From the NCBI GenBank assembly GCA_947630815.1, contig CANRJD010000005.1:1-44454 (forward strand): 44,454 nt of DNA, given 5' to 3'. This DNA comes from an uncultured Akkermansia sp. (GTDB lineage: Bacteria; Verrucomicrobiota; Verrucomicrobiia; Verrucomicrobiales; Akkermansiaceae). The position numbers and the translations under genes were made by a program. Below, piece after piece: positions 14,352-22,654 of the stretch. The notes beneath the pieces were generated by a model that was given only the letters and a program-made list of their open reading frames with translations, was not told the DNA's origin and did no database searches. Numbering within the stretch: position 1 is the first letter of the stretch; each line of letters begins with the position of its first letter.

Positions 14352-14774
14352 AAAACATTTGCTACGGCTGACGGTCAAAAAACTGAAATTATTGCAACCA
14401 TATCTACGCGCTACGATGGCAAGGGTGCTGCGGATGCCAAGCAGGATCTGGAGGACCTTGCAGCGGCGCAGCAAGAGGCCAACAAGCCCGCTGCAAGCGG
14501 TGCGCAAACGGCCTCACCAACGCAGGAGAGCCTACCTGCCGCAACGGGTCGCGACCAGGAGATCCAAAAAAGCGAGCTGCTCAAAAAAGCCATGCAGCTC
14601 GAAACGCTCACGCGCCGCGAACTGCGCGCAGAAATCGTGCGCCTCACCAGCGCGCTCAAGAGCTCTGCTGCCGCCGGAAATACCGAGCAATACGCCAGAC
14701 TCAAGCGCGAGCTTGAGGTTGCGAAGCAAGCGATGGAGCGCCTCAACACGGCCAGCAAAACGGCGGACCATTGA
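14352..14774 (+). pseudogene. 5'-truncated fragment, possibly phage tail tape-measure protein
   Basis: An open frame of about 140 codons follows directly after a stop at 14349 and lacks an ATG until 14592. The product has a strand-like opening (T-E-I-I-A-T-I-S-T-R-Y-D-G-K-G), then Ala/Gln/Glu-rich helical sequence and a second helical part (R-R-E-L-R-A-E-I-V-R-L). This composition resembles N-terminal parts of phage tape-measure proteins, but no definite motif is present. The frame begins where similarity between the two B-gene promoters ends, so it looks like a piece joined there by recombination. A 60-residue product from 14592 cannot be excluded. Confidence 0.35.
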
Positions 14775-14822
14775 CGATTCGGCATAGCAGTGAACTCGGC
14801 ATGGAGTCACACCTGAGACTCT

Positions 14823-14900
14823 CCCGCGCAACGCGCGCGAATTTGGCGATCGTACCTTTTTCTGTCACCTGTTGCATTTGATCTCGCAATCCACAATCGT
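14823..14900. repeat. Partial composite dispersed repeat
   Basis: CCGCGCAACGCGCGCGAATT and a single GATCGTAC piece represent the palindromic core in the inverted orientation. Nothing else is recognised up to the end of the hydrolase gene at 14958. Confidence 0.55.
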
Positions 14901-14957
14901 ACAGCGGAGCGTTGGGCTGAGCGATGACCCCGCCGCGCAGGAGATGCACCGTTCTGC

Positions 14958-15731
14958 TCACACCTGCACCCAAGGCAGCAATTCGGCTTGTCGGGCAACG
15001 TGCAGGGTGGCAGGATGATGCAGATCATCTAGGACAGCCTGCATGGCAGCGGCCGCGCAGTCGGGCGTGTTACACTCCGGAGAAAGGTGGGCAAGAATGA
15101 TATGCCGCAGGTCACGATGAGCAATTTGGCGCACAAACTCACCTGCCTGAGCATTGGAGAGGTGCCCCCACTGGCCTTCAATGCGCCCAATTAGATCCTG
15201 CGGACGTCCGGAATCGTACAGCATATCCTGGTCATAATTGGATTCCAAGTAGAGCACTTGAACGCCCTGCAGTGCGGGGATCATCGTGCGCGTGATGCAC
15301 CCGGTATCAGTAATGTAGCCCAATCGAACACCGTCGGCCTCGAACACATAGCCCAGAGGATCCACCGCATCATGGCTCACACTGATGGGCAACACCGTGA
15401 AATCACCGATGCGCACCTCCGTACCCGGTTCCAAAAAGGCATAGGTCGCATCCGGTGCAAGGGACTTCAAATCAGCGCGCAAATAACGCGAACAGTATAT
15501 CTTCGTCTTTACCTTTCCGGAAAGCACGGCTAATCCGCCGACGTGATCCGTGTGCTCATGGGTGATGCAAATACCATGGATATCCCCCAAACTGAGGCCA
15601 CATGCTTCCAATCCCAATTTGATGCGACGCGCACTGATGCCGACATCCACGAGCAACGTCGTTCCCCCCGCCGTAATTACAGAGGCATTCCCTCGGCTAC
15701 TGCTGGCCAGCACGGCTATTTTCATCGCCAC
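14958..15731 (-). CDS. MBL-fold metallo-hydrolase, YycJ/WalJ-like
   Basis: 257 residues with the metallo-beta-lactamase motif T-H-E-H-T-D-H-V-G-G (H58, H60, D62, H63), a further H120 in S-V-S-H-D-A, D142 in G-Y-I-T-D-T-G and a late His in L-A-H-L-S-P-E-C-N. These bind two metal ions. The opening L-A-S-S-S-R-G-N-A is typical of the YycJ/WalJ/VicX branch, whose members are thought to be cytoplasmic phosphodiesterases or nucleases; the substrate here is unknown. Two close in-frame ATGs (codons 1 and 3) are both possible starts. It lies 53 bp downstream of the EF-P gene in the same direction and probably shares its promoter. Confidence 0.88.
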   Translation of the reverse strand: MAMKIAVLASSSRGNASVITAGGTTLLVDVGISARRIKLGLEACGLSLGDIHGICITHEHTDHVGGLAVLSGKVKTKIYCSRYLRADLKSLAPDATYAFLEPGTEVRIGDFTVLPISVSHDAVDPLGYVFEADGVRLGYITDTGCITRTMIPALQGVQVLYLESNYDQDMLYDSGRPQDLIGRIEGQWGHLSNAQAGEFVRQIAHRDLRHIILAHLSPECNTPDCAAAAMQAVLDDLHHPATLHVARQAELLPWVQV

Positions 15732-15784
15732 AACGCAGCCCCTACCCTTGCAGGAGGGGCTGAAAAACCTGAACTTGTACGAAC

Positions 15785-16354
15785 TCAGCTGTTCACTCGC
15801 CCCAGATAGGTACCATCTTCCGTCTTCACGGAGATCTTCTGCCCGGCGCTGATGAAGAGCGGCACCTGCACAACCAATCCGGTAGTCATCGTTGCACTCT
15901 TGTACACGTTATTCGCGGAGTTTCCCTTCACCCCCTCCGGAGCCTCAGCAACTTCCATCGTAATGGCAGCCGGCAGCTCTATGGAGCACGCCGTGTCATC
16001 CGTGAAGAGCAGCACGTACGAATTCCCCTCTATCAGGTAATCCTTCACCGGCTCCACAATATCCTCGCTCACGCACGTGTCCTCATACGTCTCCGTGTTC
16101 AGGAAATGGTAGCCCATGCCGTCCACATAGGAGAACTCCATTTCCTCGCGCGTGAGCATCACCCCCTCCAAAAAGTCATTCGAAGTCAGGCGAAGGTTGT
16201 AATCTTTCTTAGTGGCGATGCTGCGAATGGTCATCTGGACGTAGGAGGCCATACGCGGCGGCGTCTTGAGCTGACTCTCGCGCACGATGCATATATCTCC
16301 ATTGTAATTGACTGCATGCCCCTTGCGAAGCTGGATAACGGGTACTTTTGCCAT
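15785..16354 (-). CDS. efp: Elongation factor P with arginine at loop tip
   Basis: 189 residues with the three-domain EF-P pattern. EF-P binds the ribosome between the P and E sites and relieves stalling at polyproline. The start at 16354 (M-A-K-V-P-V-I-Q) is chosen because the predicted promoter leaves only 8 bp before it; an ATG six codons upstream would lie inside the -10 region. The usual K-P-G-K-G loop, whose Lys is modified by EpmA in E. coli, is replaced by T-P-P-R-M-A-S, so residue 34 is Arg. Arg at this place is rhamnosylated by EarP in some proteobacteria, but no earP is in this window, and the flanking residues differ from those proteins. It could be an unmodified lineage variant. 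It is the first gene of a likely operon with the MBL hydrolase. Confidence 0.92.
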   Translation of the reverse strand: MAKVPVIQLRKGHAVNYNGDICIVRESQLKTPPRMASYVQMTIRSIATKKDYNLRLTSNDFLEGVMLTREEMEFSYVDGMGYHFLNTETYEDTCVSEDIVEPVKDYLIEGNSYVLLFTDDTACSIELPAAITMEVAEAPEGVKGNSANNVYKSATMTTGLVVQVPLFISAGQKISVKTEDGTYLGRVNS

Positions 16355-16362
16355 ACGCGCGA

Positions 16363-16391
16363 AGACTACCACCTCATCACTCCAAAGTCAA
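16363..16391 (-). promoter_or_regulatory. Predicted promoter of efp
   Basis: On the - strand: TTGACT, 17-bp spacer, TAGTCT, then 8 bp to the ATG at 16354. A leaderless or near-leaderless mRNA is predicted. It supports the shorter EF-P start. Confidence 0.55.
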
Positions 16392-16413
16392 GTCCAAAGG
16401 AAATACCCTTCAA

Positions 16414-16625
16414 GGCAAACGCATTAGAAAGTTCGTTTGCCATTTACGATTCACGCTTTACAATTTGAGAATTTCCTGCGCTTGCGCACGAGTTTTGCGA
16501 AGCAAATGCTGAGTGGAATTTTAAAACCATGCGTGGACGTAGAAAGAAAGCGGCAGTGGCGACTAATCACCGTCTATTTACGATTTTGGAGGTGATGCGC
16601 ACGCTGCGCGGGAAGGCGACGCAAT
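16414..16625. repeat. Dispersed hairpin (imperfect) plus composite repeat
   Basis: GGCAAACGCATTAGAAAGTT then CGTTTGCC (16414-16441) is a decayed copy of the 28-nt hairpin. It is followed by heptamer-like units TTTACGA, TTCACGC, TTTACAA (16443-16463), a palindrome CTGCGCTTGCGCACGAG, and another fragment near 16573-16612 (TTTACGATTTTGGAG, GCGCACGCTGCGCGGG). It fills the gap between the divergent efp and holA genes. Confidence 0.7.
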
Positions 16626-16630
16626 TGCCC

Positions 16631-16659
16631 TTGCGAGTCGAGAGCGAATGTGGTATGCT
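16631..16659 (+). promoter_or_regulatory. Predicted promoter of holA-mnmG
   Basis: TTGCGA, 17-bp spacer, TATGCT. Transcription would start about 7 bp later, at or next to the ATG at 16666, giving a leaderless mRNA. The boxes are only fair matches. Confidence 0.45.
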
Positions 16660-16665
16660 GGAGGC

Positions 16666-17763
16666 ATGGCGGGTGAGCAGACCAGTTTTGTCTATTTTGG
16701 CAGTGATGAAGGAGCCGCTGCAGCCGATGCGGCGAAAAAATATGGGGTACTGACCGCCGGAAATGAAGGCTGGGGGAATGAGGTCATAGACGGCATGGCG
16801 TCCACAGTAGATGAAGCCACGCAGGCTTTGCGGCGCACTTGCGATGCCCTGCAAATGATCAGCATGTTCGGGGGGAGGAAAGTCATTTGGCTGCGCGGAG
16901 TGAACTTTATGGCTGATACAGCTAGCGGAGCCCGCAGCGAAGCTGTGCAGGGAGGGATGGATGAGCTTGTGGATACCTTGCGAAATATGCCCCCAGACAC
17001 TTTTCTGGTGATGAATGCGGCGGAGGTGGATAAGAGGCGTGCATTTTTCAAAAAGCTCTCTGCTGTGGCGGAAATGCATGAGTACGTGGGCATAGACATC
17101 ACGCGCGAGGGGTGGGAAAGTGAGGTGGCCTCACTCACTCTGAAGCTGGCGCAACCGCTTGGTCTGAAGTTCGACAATGCCGCCATGGAGCTTTTTGTAC
17201 AACGTGTGAATGAAAGCACGCGCCAAATCGCCGGTGAACTCACCAAGCTAGATATCTACTTGGGTCCCGAGAATCGCACCGTCACTGAACAAGATGTGGA
17301 GACGATTGTACCCCTGTCGCGTCACGGTGTCATCTTTGAAATATCGCGCGCTATTGAACGACGCAATGCCCGATTGGCCATCCGGCTGCTCAACGAACAA
17401 CTGGCCGGTGGCGAGCAGGCTATTTCCATCATGCGAGCAGCCATTGTACCCACTGTGCGACGCCAATACAGTACACGGCTACTAATGGATGAGTACGGCT
17501 TGAGCACACGGCAAGGTTATCGTGGATTTGAAAGCGCGTTGAACGCTCTGCCGCAGGAAGCGCGCAAGCTTATCCCTCGCAAAAAGGATGGCTCGCTGAG
17601 CTGCTACGGTGTTTATACCACTGCCACTGCATTGGGCGAACTCACACTCAAACAGGCCAGACAGCACCTCTTTGCCTGCGCTCAGGCCGACCGACGTCTA
17701 GTGAGCACCCAAGCTGATGTGCGCGACGTGCTGCATACACTCGTCATGACACTCACTGCGTAA
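16666..17763 (+). CDS. holA: DNA polymerase III delta subunit
   Basis: About 365 residues, the normal size for HolA, the clamp-loader subunit that opens the beta sliding clamp. Visible family features are the opening F-V-Y-F-G-S-D-E, the segment [12 protein letters not shown] at about 70-80, R-A-F-F-K-K-L, and the C-terminal helical collar ([17 protein letters not shown]). The start at 16666 follows from the promoter position; a GGAGG only 1 bp before this ATG is too close to act as a normal Shine-Dalgarno, and an ATG at 16648 would lie within the promoter. Its stop TAA overlaps the mnmG ATG by one base, so the two genes are translationally coupled. Sequence divergence makes HolA harder to prove than its neighbour. 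Confidence 0.82.
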   Translation: MAGEQTSFVYFGSDEGAAAADAAKKYGVLTAGNEGWGNEVIDGMASTVDEATQALRRTCDALQMISMFGGRKVIWLRGVNFMADTASGARSEAVQGGMDELVDTLRNMPPDTFLVMNAAEVDKRRAFFKKLSAVAEMHEYVGIDITREGWESEVASLTLKLAQPLGLKFDNAAMELFVQRVNESTRQIAGELTKLDIYLGPENRTVTEQDVETIVPLSRHGVIFEISRAIERRNARLAIRLLNEQLAGGEQAISIMRAAIVPTVRRQYSTRLLMDEYGLSTRQGYRGFESALNALPQEARKLIPRKKDGSLSCYGVYTTATALGELTLKQARQHLFACAQADRRLVSTQADVRDVLHTLVMTLTA

Positions 17764-19655
17764 TGCCCGAAAAAAGCTCCCAGATTCTCCCTTGCGATGT
17801 GCTAGTAGTGGGCGGAGGACACGCCGGAATCGAAGCCGCGCTGGCAGCCGCCCGATTAGGTGGGAAGGTGACCCTGCTTACGCAGAATTTGGATACCATC
17901 GGACAAATGAGCTGCAATCCCTCCGTGGGCGGACTTGCAAAGGGGCATATCGTCAGCGAAATTGATGCCATGGGCGGTGCTATGGGGTTGAATACAGATG
18001 CTACTGCGCTGCAGTTGCGCGTACTCAATGCCTCCAAGGGGCCGAGTGTGCGAGCCCTGCGCGCGCAGTGCGATAAAACAGCGTATCGCACGCGGATGAA
18101 ATGGCTCCTGGAGCGCACTCCGGGGCTGGGGCTTTTGCAGGGCGATGTGTGTGAAATCTGCGTGGAATCCGGGCATGTAACGGGAGTGGTCACCACTTGG
18201 GGGCAGCGCATTGCGGCGCGCAGTGTCGTGCTTTGCAGCGGTACCTTCATGCGCGGGCTGCTGCACGTGGGCGAACAGCATCTGCCGGGTGGACGCCTGG
18301 GTTGCGCACCCAGTGGAATTTCGGCATGTCTGGCGAAGTTGGGTTTCCCGTTGCAGCGCTTCAAGACCGGCACCTCTCCGCGTGTGAAAGGAGCAAGCAT
18401 CGACTTCGCCGGACTGGAGCTGCAGAACGGGGACGAACCCGCACCACTTTTCAGCCGCCGCTCCCACCGGGAGCTAACCTATGAGCGCGAACCACACTGC
18501 ACGTTGAATTTCTTTGCCGAGCGGGACTTCGAGTTCCGCCAACTGCCATGTGCCGTCACCTACACCAATCAGACCACCCACGATATCATACGCCACAACT
18601 TGCAACGCAGCCCGCTTTTCGCCGGTATCATCAAGGGCGTTGGGCCTCGCTATTGCCCCAGCATCGAGGACAAAGTGGTGCGTTTCGCCGATAAGGAGCG
18701 ACACCAGATATTCGTGGAACCAGAAGGGCGAAGTACCGATGAATATTACTTGAACGGCCTTTCTACTAGCCTTCCTTTCGATGTGCAGGAAGCGATCGTG
18801 CACAGCATCCCCGGACTGGAGCATGCGCAAATTATTCGTCCCGGCTATGCCGTGGAGTACGATTACGTGCCCCCCACTGAACTGCAGCCAACGCTGGAGA
18901 CCAAGCGCGTGCACGGTCTGTACTTTGCCGGACAAATCAACGGTACAAGTGGTTATGAGGAGGCTGCCGGTCAAGGATTGCTTGCGGGGGCAAATGCACT
19001 GCTCGCCTCGCGCGGAGAAGAGTCGATTGTATTGCGACGCGATGAAGCGTACATGGGAGTCATGGTGGACGACTTGGTAACTCGGGGAGTAGATGAACCC
19101 TACCGCCTGTTCACGAGCCGCGCGGAAATGCGTCTGCTGTTGCGACAAGACAATGCAGACCTGAGGCTCAGCAACATCGCAGCAAGGGCAGGACTCATTG
19201 ACCCAGCAACAGCCCGGCAGGCCGAAGCTCGCCGACAGGCCATAGCGGAGGGCATCGCCCACTGCCGTACCACCAAGTGGCAGGGGATCACTTTAGAACA
19301 TTGGTTACGCCGTCCGGGAAACAACATCTCCCAGCTACCGAAAGAGCTTTTGCCCCAGCCGGAAAATACAGAGCTTTGGAATACTGTGGCCACGGAGATC
19401 ACTTACGCCGGGCATATCGAGCGGATGCGCACTGCCGCCGAACGCCTGCTCAAGCAAGAGAACAAAAAAATCCCCGCCACTCTAGATTACTCCTCTATTT
19501 CCGCCCTAAAAATTGAGGCACGGCAGCGATTGGAACGTGTACGTCCCACCACCTTGGGGCAAGCAGCGCGCATACCGGGCATTACACCGGCGGATCTATC
19601 ATTGCTCCTGGTGTGGTGCAAACGGCAGGAAACGAACAGAACCGAGCCATCGTAA
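17763..19655 (+). CDS. mnmG: tRNA U34 carboxymethylaminomethyl-modifying enzyme MnmG
   Basis: 630 residues, full length. The N-terminal FAD-binding motif is [11 protein letters not shown] (16-26). The family signature [13 protein letters not shown] lies at about 52-64, and the second signature [18 protein letters not shown] at about 385-402. MnmG works with MnmE to place a carboxymethylaminomethyl (or aminomethyl) group on uridine 34 of several tRNAs. The start overlaps the holA stop. After its stop comes a dispersed repeat and the convergent kinase gene. Confidence 0.97.
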   Translation: MPEKSSQILPCDVLVVGGGHAGIEAALAAARLGGKVTLLTQNLDTIGQMSCNPSVGGLAKGHIVSEIDAMGGAMGLNTDATALQLRVLNASKGPSVRALRAQCDKTAYRTRMKWLLERTPGLGLLQGDVCEICVESGHVTGVVTTWGQRIAARSVVLCSGTFMRGLLHVGEQHLPGGRLGCAPSGISACLAKLGFPLQRFKTGTSPRVKGASIDFAGLELQNGDEPAPLFSRRSHRELTYEREPHCTLNFFAERDFEFRQLPCAVTYTNQTTHDIIRHNLQRSPLFAGIIKGVGPRYCPSIEDKVVRFADKERHQIFVEPEGRSTDEYYLNGLSTSLPFDVQEAIVHSIPGLEHAQIIRPGYAVEYDYVPPTELQPTLETKRVHGLYFAGQINGTSGYEEAAGQGLLAGANALLASRGEESIVLRRDEAYMGVMVDDLVTRGVDEPYRLFTSRAEMRLLLRQDNADLRLSNIAARAGLIDPATARQAEARRQAIAEGIAHCRTTKWQGITLEHWLRRPGNNISQLPKELLPQPENTELWNTVATEITYAGHIERMRTAAERLLKQENKKIPATLDYSSISALKIEARQRLERVRPTTLGQAARIPGITPADLSLLLVWCKRQETNRTEPS

Positions 19656-19719
19656 AGCGATTGTTCTCCCTGCCACAGCGACTAATTTTGAGGGGATTCA
19701 TCCACCTCAAAAAACGCAA

Positions 19720-19825
19720 GCCATTTACGATTTTTAGTCGATTTATGATTTTCGGTTTGCAAAGTTCCCGCGCTCGTGCGCGAGTTCGGCGAAGCACATG
19801 CGAACGGGGATTTTGAAAGCCTTGT
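19720..19825. repeat. Composite dispersed repeat between convergent genes
   Basis: TTTACGA and TTTATGA units (19724-19755), then CCGCGCTCGTGCGCGAG and GGCGAAGCACATG. These match the order at 16443-16515. It fills the space between mnmG and the kinase gene. Confidence 0.65.
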
Positions 19826-19849
19826 ACGGTCTCGCATCAGGGGAGCACC

Positions 19850-22654
19850 CTATTTGGATTGAGCATCGGAGCCCTTGCCGGATTGTGCGACATCCTGTAA
19901 GTCGGTGAGTTTCGCCTTGACCTCCTTCAATCGTCCGGCATAACGGGTTTGACTGGTCTCGGTCTGCACAAGTTTCTCGTACAGCTCCTCCGCACGTTTA
20001 AGCCACGGAAGCGCCCGCTTTTTGTCGCCTACACTCAGTACCTGATCTGCAGAGCTTACCAATGAATCAGCGTAGAGAGCCTGCAAAGCCGTATTGGTCG
20101 GGCTGGCATGTAGCAGCTGCTCGGCCAAGCGGCGATAGTGAGTGTACTCCGTATCGGCTTTCTCGGCAAAGTACGGCGAACGACTATGTGCCTTCGCCAT
20201 ACCGCGCCATGCAAAGGCCTCCAACTCGGCGTAGTCCATATTATCCGGCGCAGTGCGGCGCAACACTTCTACCTTGCGCATAATCGTGTTGCAGTGAGAC
20301 TCCGCGAGATTGGGCTGTTCATTGCGCAGGAGAATGTCCACCATACTGGAGAGCGCGCGGCAAAGCATGAAAGGATACTCCGTCTGCTTTTCATCCTGCG
20401 TCTCGAGGTAAGAAACGAGGTTGTTGTGTTTGAGGAAAGCTTCCAAAGCAAGCTGGTCGTATCGTTTACGCTCTTCAGGAGAAGCAGCTTCGCCAGCGCG
20501 ACAATAAAGGTTACCAAGAGCGTAGAGGGTGAGTGAGAGACCTTTTTTGAAAGAAAGGCGATATGGGTGCTCCGCAGCTAGCGCACTAAACACCTGCTTA
20601 GCTTCATCGAGCATCTTGTTGGCCTCATGAAACTGCTTACGCTCCGTAGCAAAGCGTGCTTGGTAGAGTAAGGCGTAGCCGAGCCCCTGACGGGCCTTCA
20701 CATGATCAGGGTAGCTGCCAAGTAAATCGCGGTAAAGTGAGAGCATCTCATCGAGAGAAGCTTTGTAAACTTTCGCATCTCCCTCGTTGCGAGCCAGGAG
20801 AGCCTGCTCGCCGAGCGCTTGGCCGAGTGAGCAGCGGAATTCCGGGTTGTAGGGAATTTGGGCGCAAAGATCGCGCAAAATGTCAGTGCTCTCCGTAAGC
20901 AACTGGCGCACCTTATCCATCTGATTACGACTACGTGCCACCTCCACACGGTTGAGCAGCAAGCATGCCAAATCATAGCGATAGCTCAACACCTCCCCAT
21001 GCTCCTGCTGCAACTGACGGAAAAAGCCCTCAGCGTTAGAGAGATCCGACTCCGCCTCTTTGAGCATACCCTGCTGCAAACGAAGAGTGCCGAGGTTACG
21101 CCACGAAGCTGCCAGGGAGCGGGTAAGCTTCTCGTCTCGCCCACCCGGAGGCTTGCCCATGCTGTTGAGGTAAACATTCAAGTGATCACCCAAGATAGCC
21201 TGCAGGTGGGTGGAAGCAGGGATGTCCGTAATTTCCTGGTTGAAATCATTGAGCAGACGTTCGGTGAAATGGGCGCTATTGTCGTATGCGCGTATAGCCT
21301 CTCTGCGTTCCCAAAGAGCCCATGAGCTGATGCCGATAAGAATCACCAGCACACCTAACGGAATGAGTGAGGTAAGACGGAAACGGCGTTTTGTCCCCGA
21401 CTCAGGAGACACCAATCCTTCACCAATAGCAACGCGCCATGCCGCGGCGCTCTGCCAACGGTCCTCCACCTTGAGTTCCAGAGCCCGGTCTATGGCTCTC
21501 AGGAATGCCACACCATACAGAGCCTCCAAATCCGAACGCCCGGCCAGTGGCGTGTACGGATCTGTGCCCGCGAGCATACGCAGATCCGACCTCGGCGGAA
21601 AGAGGCGCGTGATTAAGAAATAGAAGCATACCCCGAGCGCATACAAATCAGTCCACGGACCGAGTTTAGCGCTCATCTCCTCATCCGTGGAAGAGTGAGC
21701 CTGCTCCGGTGCCGCAAAGTCCGGTGTGAACACATTGGTGAACACTTTGCCGGGTTGCAATTGACGCGCCGAACCAAAGTCCAACAAGATCGTATTACCT
21801 TCTTCCGTCACCAGGATATTATCAGGCTTGATATCACGGTGAACGATACGGTGCTGGCGCAAATAATCAAGGATGGAGAGCATGTTGAGCAGAAGACGAC
21901 GGTTATGACGCGCCTGCTGCGATTGCTGCTCGAAGCTCAGGGAGACTTGCTCGGGTACGGACATGGGTGTTCCCTTCATGAAGGGCATCACGTAGTAGGC
22001 GGTGCCATTTGCCTCGAAGGCATCGAGGATGGGAACGATGCCCGGGTTGGAAATTCCCATGAGTACACTCACCTCCTGCAAGAACTCATTCACTGTAGCC
22101 TTGAACCGTTCCTCATTTTCAGGAGATGAATGCACCACATAAGTGCCATTCAATTCTCGCGTGGCAAGACCTTCAGGCATGTGCTCCTTGATGGCCACAT
22201 TCGAACCATCTTTCACATTGGTAGCAGCATAAACGATACCGAAACCACCAATGCCGATTTTCTTATCGATGATGTAGTCGCGAACTCGCGTGCCAGGCGG
22301 CAGAGGAATACGGGCATCCTGGGCAGAATTGCCGGTATTTTTGCGACCGGCAGACAAATTGCCCGATGGTTGAAAACGGCTACGCAGGTTCACCGGGTGA
22401 ACAATGGTGGAGGCGTGAACTCCTGTGACGGACGCCGCAACCGTAGTCGCTGCGCCAGTCTCGGATGACAATGGCGCGGCAGGCGCAGAAATTCGCGTTG
22501 CATCCGATACTGTGGAAGTATTGGACGGTACCGAAGGAGCGGGAAGAGGGGGCGAAGGGGAAGCCGCAGCTTCCACCTGCACGGGCACAGGTGGTGGCAT
22601 CATCGGCTGCTCTGCAAGAGGAACCGCCGGAGGATTCAGATCAGATTTTTGCAT
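19850..22654 (-). CDS. Membrane-anchored Ser/Thr protein kinase with TPR-like C-terminus
   Basis: 934 residues. Residues 1-120 are Pro/Ala/Ser-rich and probably disordered. A Hanks-type kinase domain spans about 126-412: glycine loop GIGGFG (134-139), Lys156 in V-A-I-K, catalytic H-R-D-I-K-P-D-N (272-279), D-F-G (292-294) and A-P-E-Q (315-318). One membrane helix lies at about 429-448. The remaining 480 residues are helical with TPR-like pairs and would be on the far side of the membrane, so a sensor role is likely. All catalytic residues are present. The gene overlaps the upstream phosphatase gene by 19 bp, pointing to one operon and a linked signalling pathway. Whether the phosphatase acts on the targets of this kinase or on an anti-sigma system is unknown. 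Confidence 0.93.
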   Translation of the reverse strand: MQKSDLNPPAVPLAEQPMMPPPVPVQVEAAASPSPPLPAPSVPSNTSTVSDATRISAPAAPLSSETGAATTVAASVTGVHASTIVHPVNLRSRFQPSGNLSAGRKNTGNSAQDARIPLPPGTRVRDYIIDKKIGIGGFGIVYAATNVKDGSNVAIKEHMPEGLATRELNGTYVVHSSPENEERFKATVNEFLQEVSVLMGISNPGIVPILDAFEANGTAYYVMPFMKGTPMSVPEQVSLSFEQQSQQARHNRRLLLNMLSILDYLRQHRIVHRDIKPDNILVTEEGNTILLDFGSARQLQPGKVFTNVFTPDFAAPEQAHSSTDEEMSAKLGPWTDLYALGVCFYFLITRLFPPRSDLRMLAGTDPYTPLAGRSDLEALYGVAFLRAIDRALELKVEDRWQSAAAWRVAIGEGLVSPESGTKRRFRLTSLIPLGVLVILIGISSWALWERREAIRAYDNSAHFTERLLNDFNQEITDIPASTHLQAILGDHLNVYLNSMGKPPGGRDEKLTRSLAASWRNLGTLRLQQGMLKEAESDLSNAEGFFRQLQQEHGEVLSYRYDLACLLLNRVEVARSRNQMDKVRQLLTESTDILRDLCAQIPYNPEFRCSLGQALGEQALLARNEGDAKVYKASLDEMLSLYRDLLGSYPDHVKARQGLGYALLYQARFATERKQFHEANKMLDEAKQVFSALAAEHPYRLSFKKGLSLTLYALGNLYCRAGEAASPEERKRYDQLALEAFLKHNNLVSYLETQDEKQTEYPFMLCRALSSMVDILLRNEQPNLAESHCNTIMRKVEVLRRTAPDNMDYAELEAFAWRGMAKAHSRSPYFAEKADTEYTHYRRLAEQLLHASPTNTALQALYADSLVSSADQVLSVGDKKRALPWLKRAEELYEKLVQTETSQTRYAGRLKEVKAKLTDLQDVAQSGKGSDAQSK

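Noticed and set aside
16660..16664. GGAGG as Shine-Dalgarno for holA
   Set aside because: It lies only 1 bp before the ATG at 16666 and downstream of the predicted -10 box, too close to act as a ribosome-binding site.
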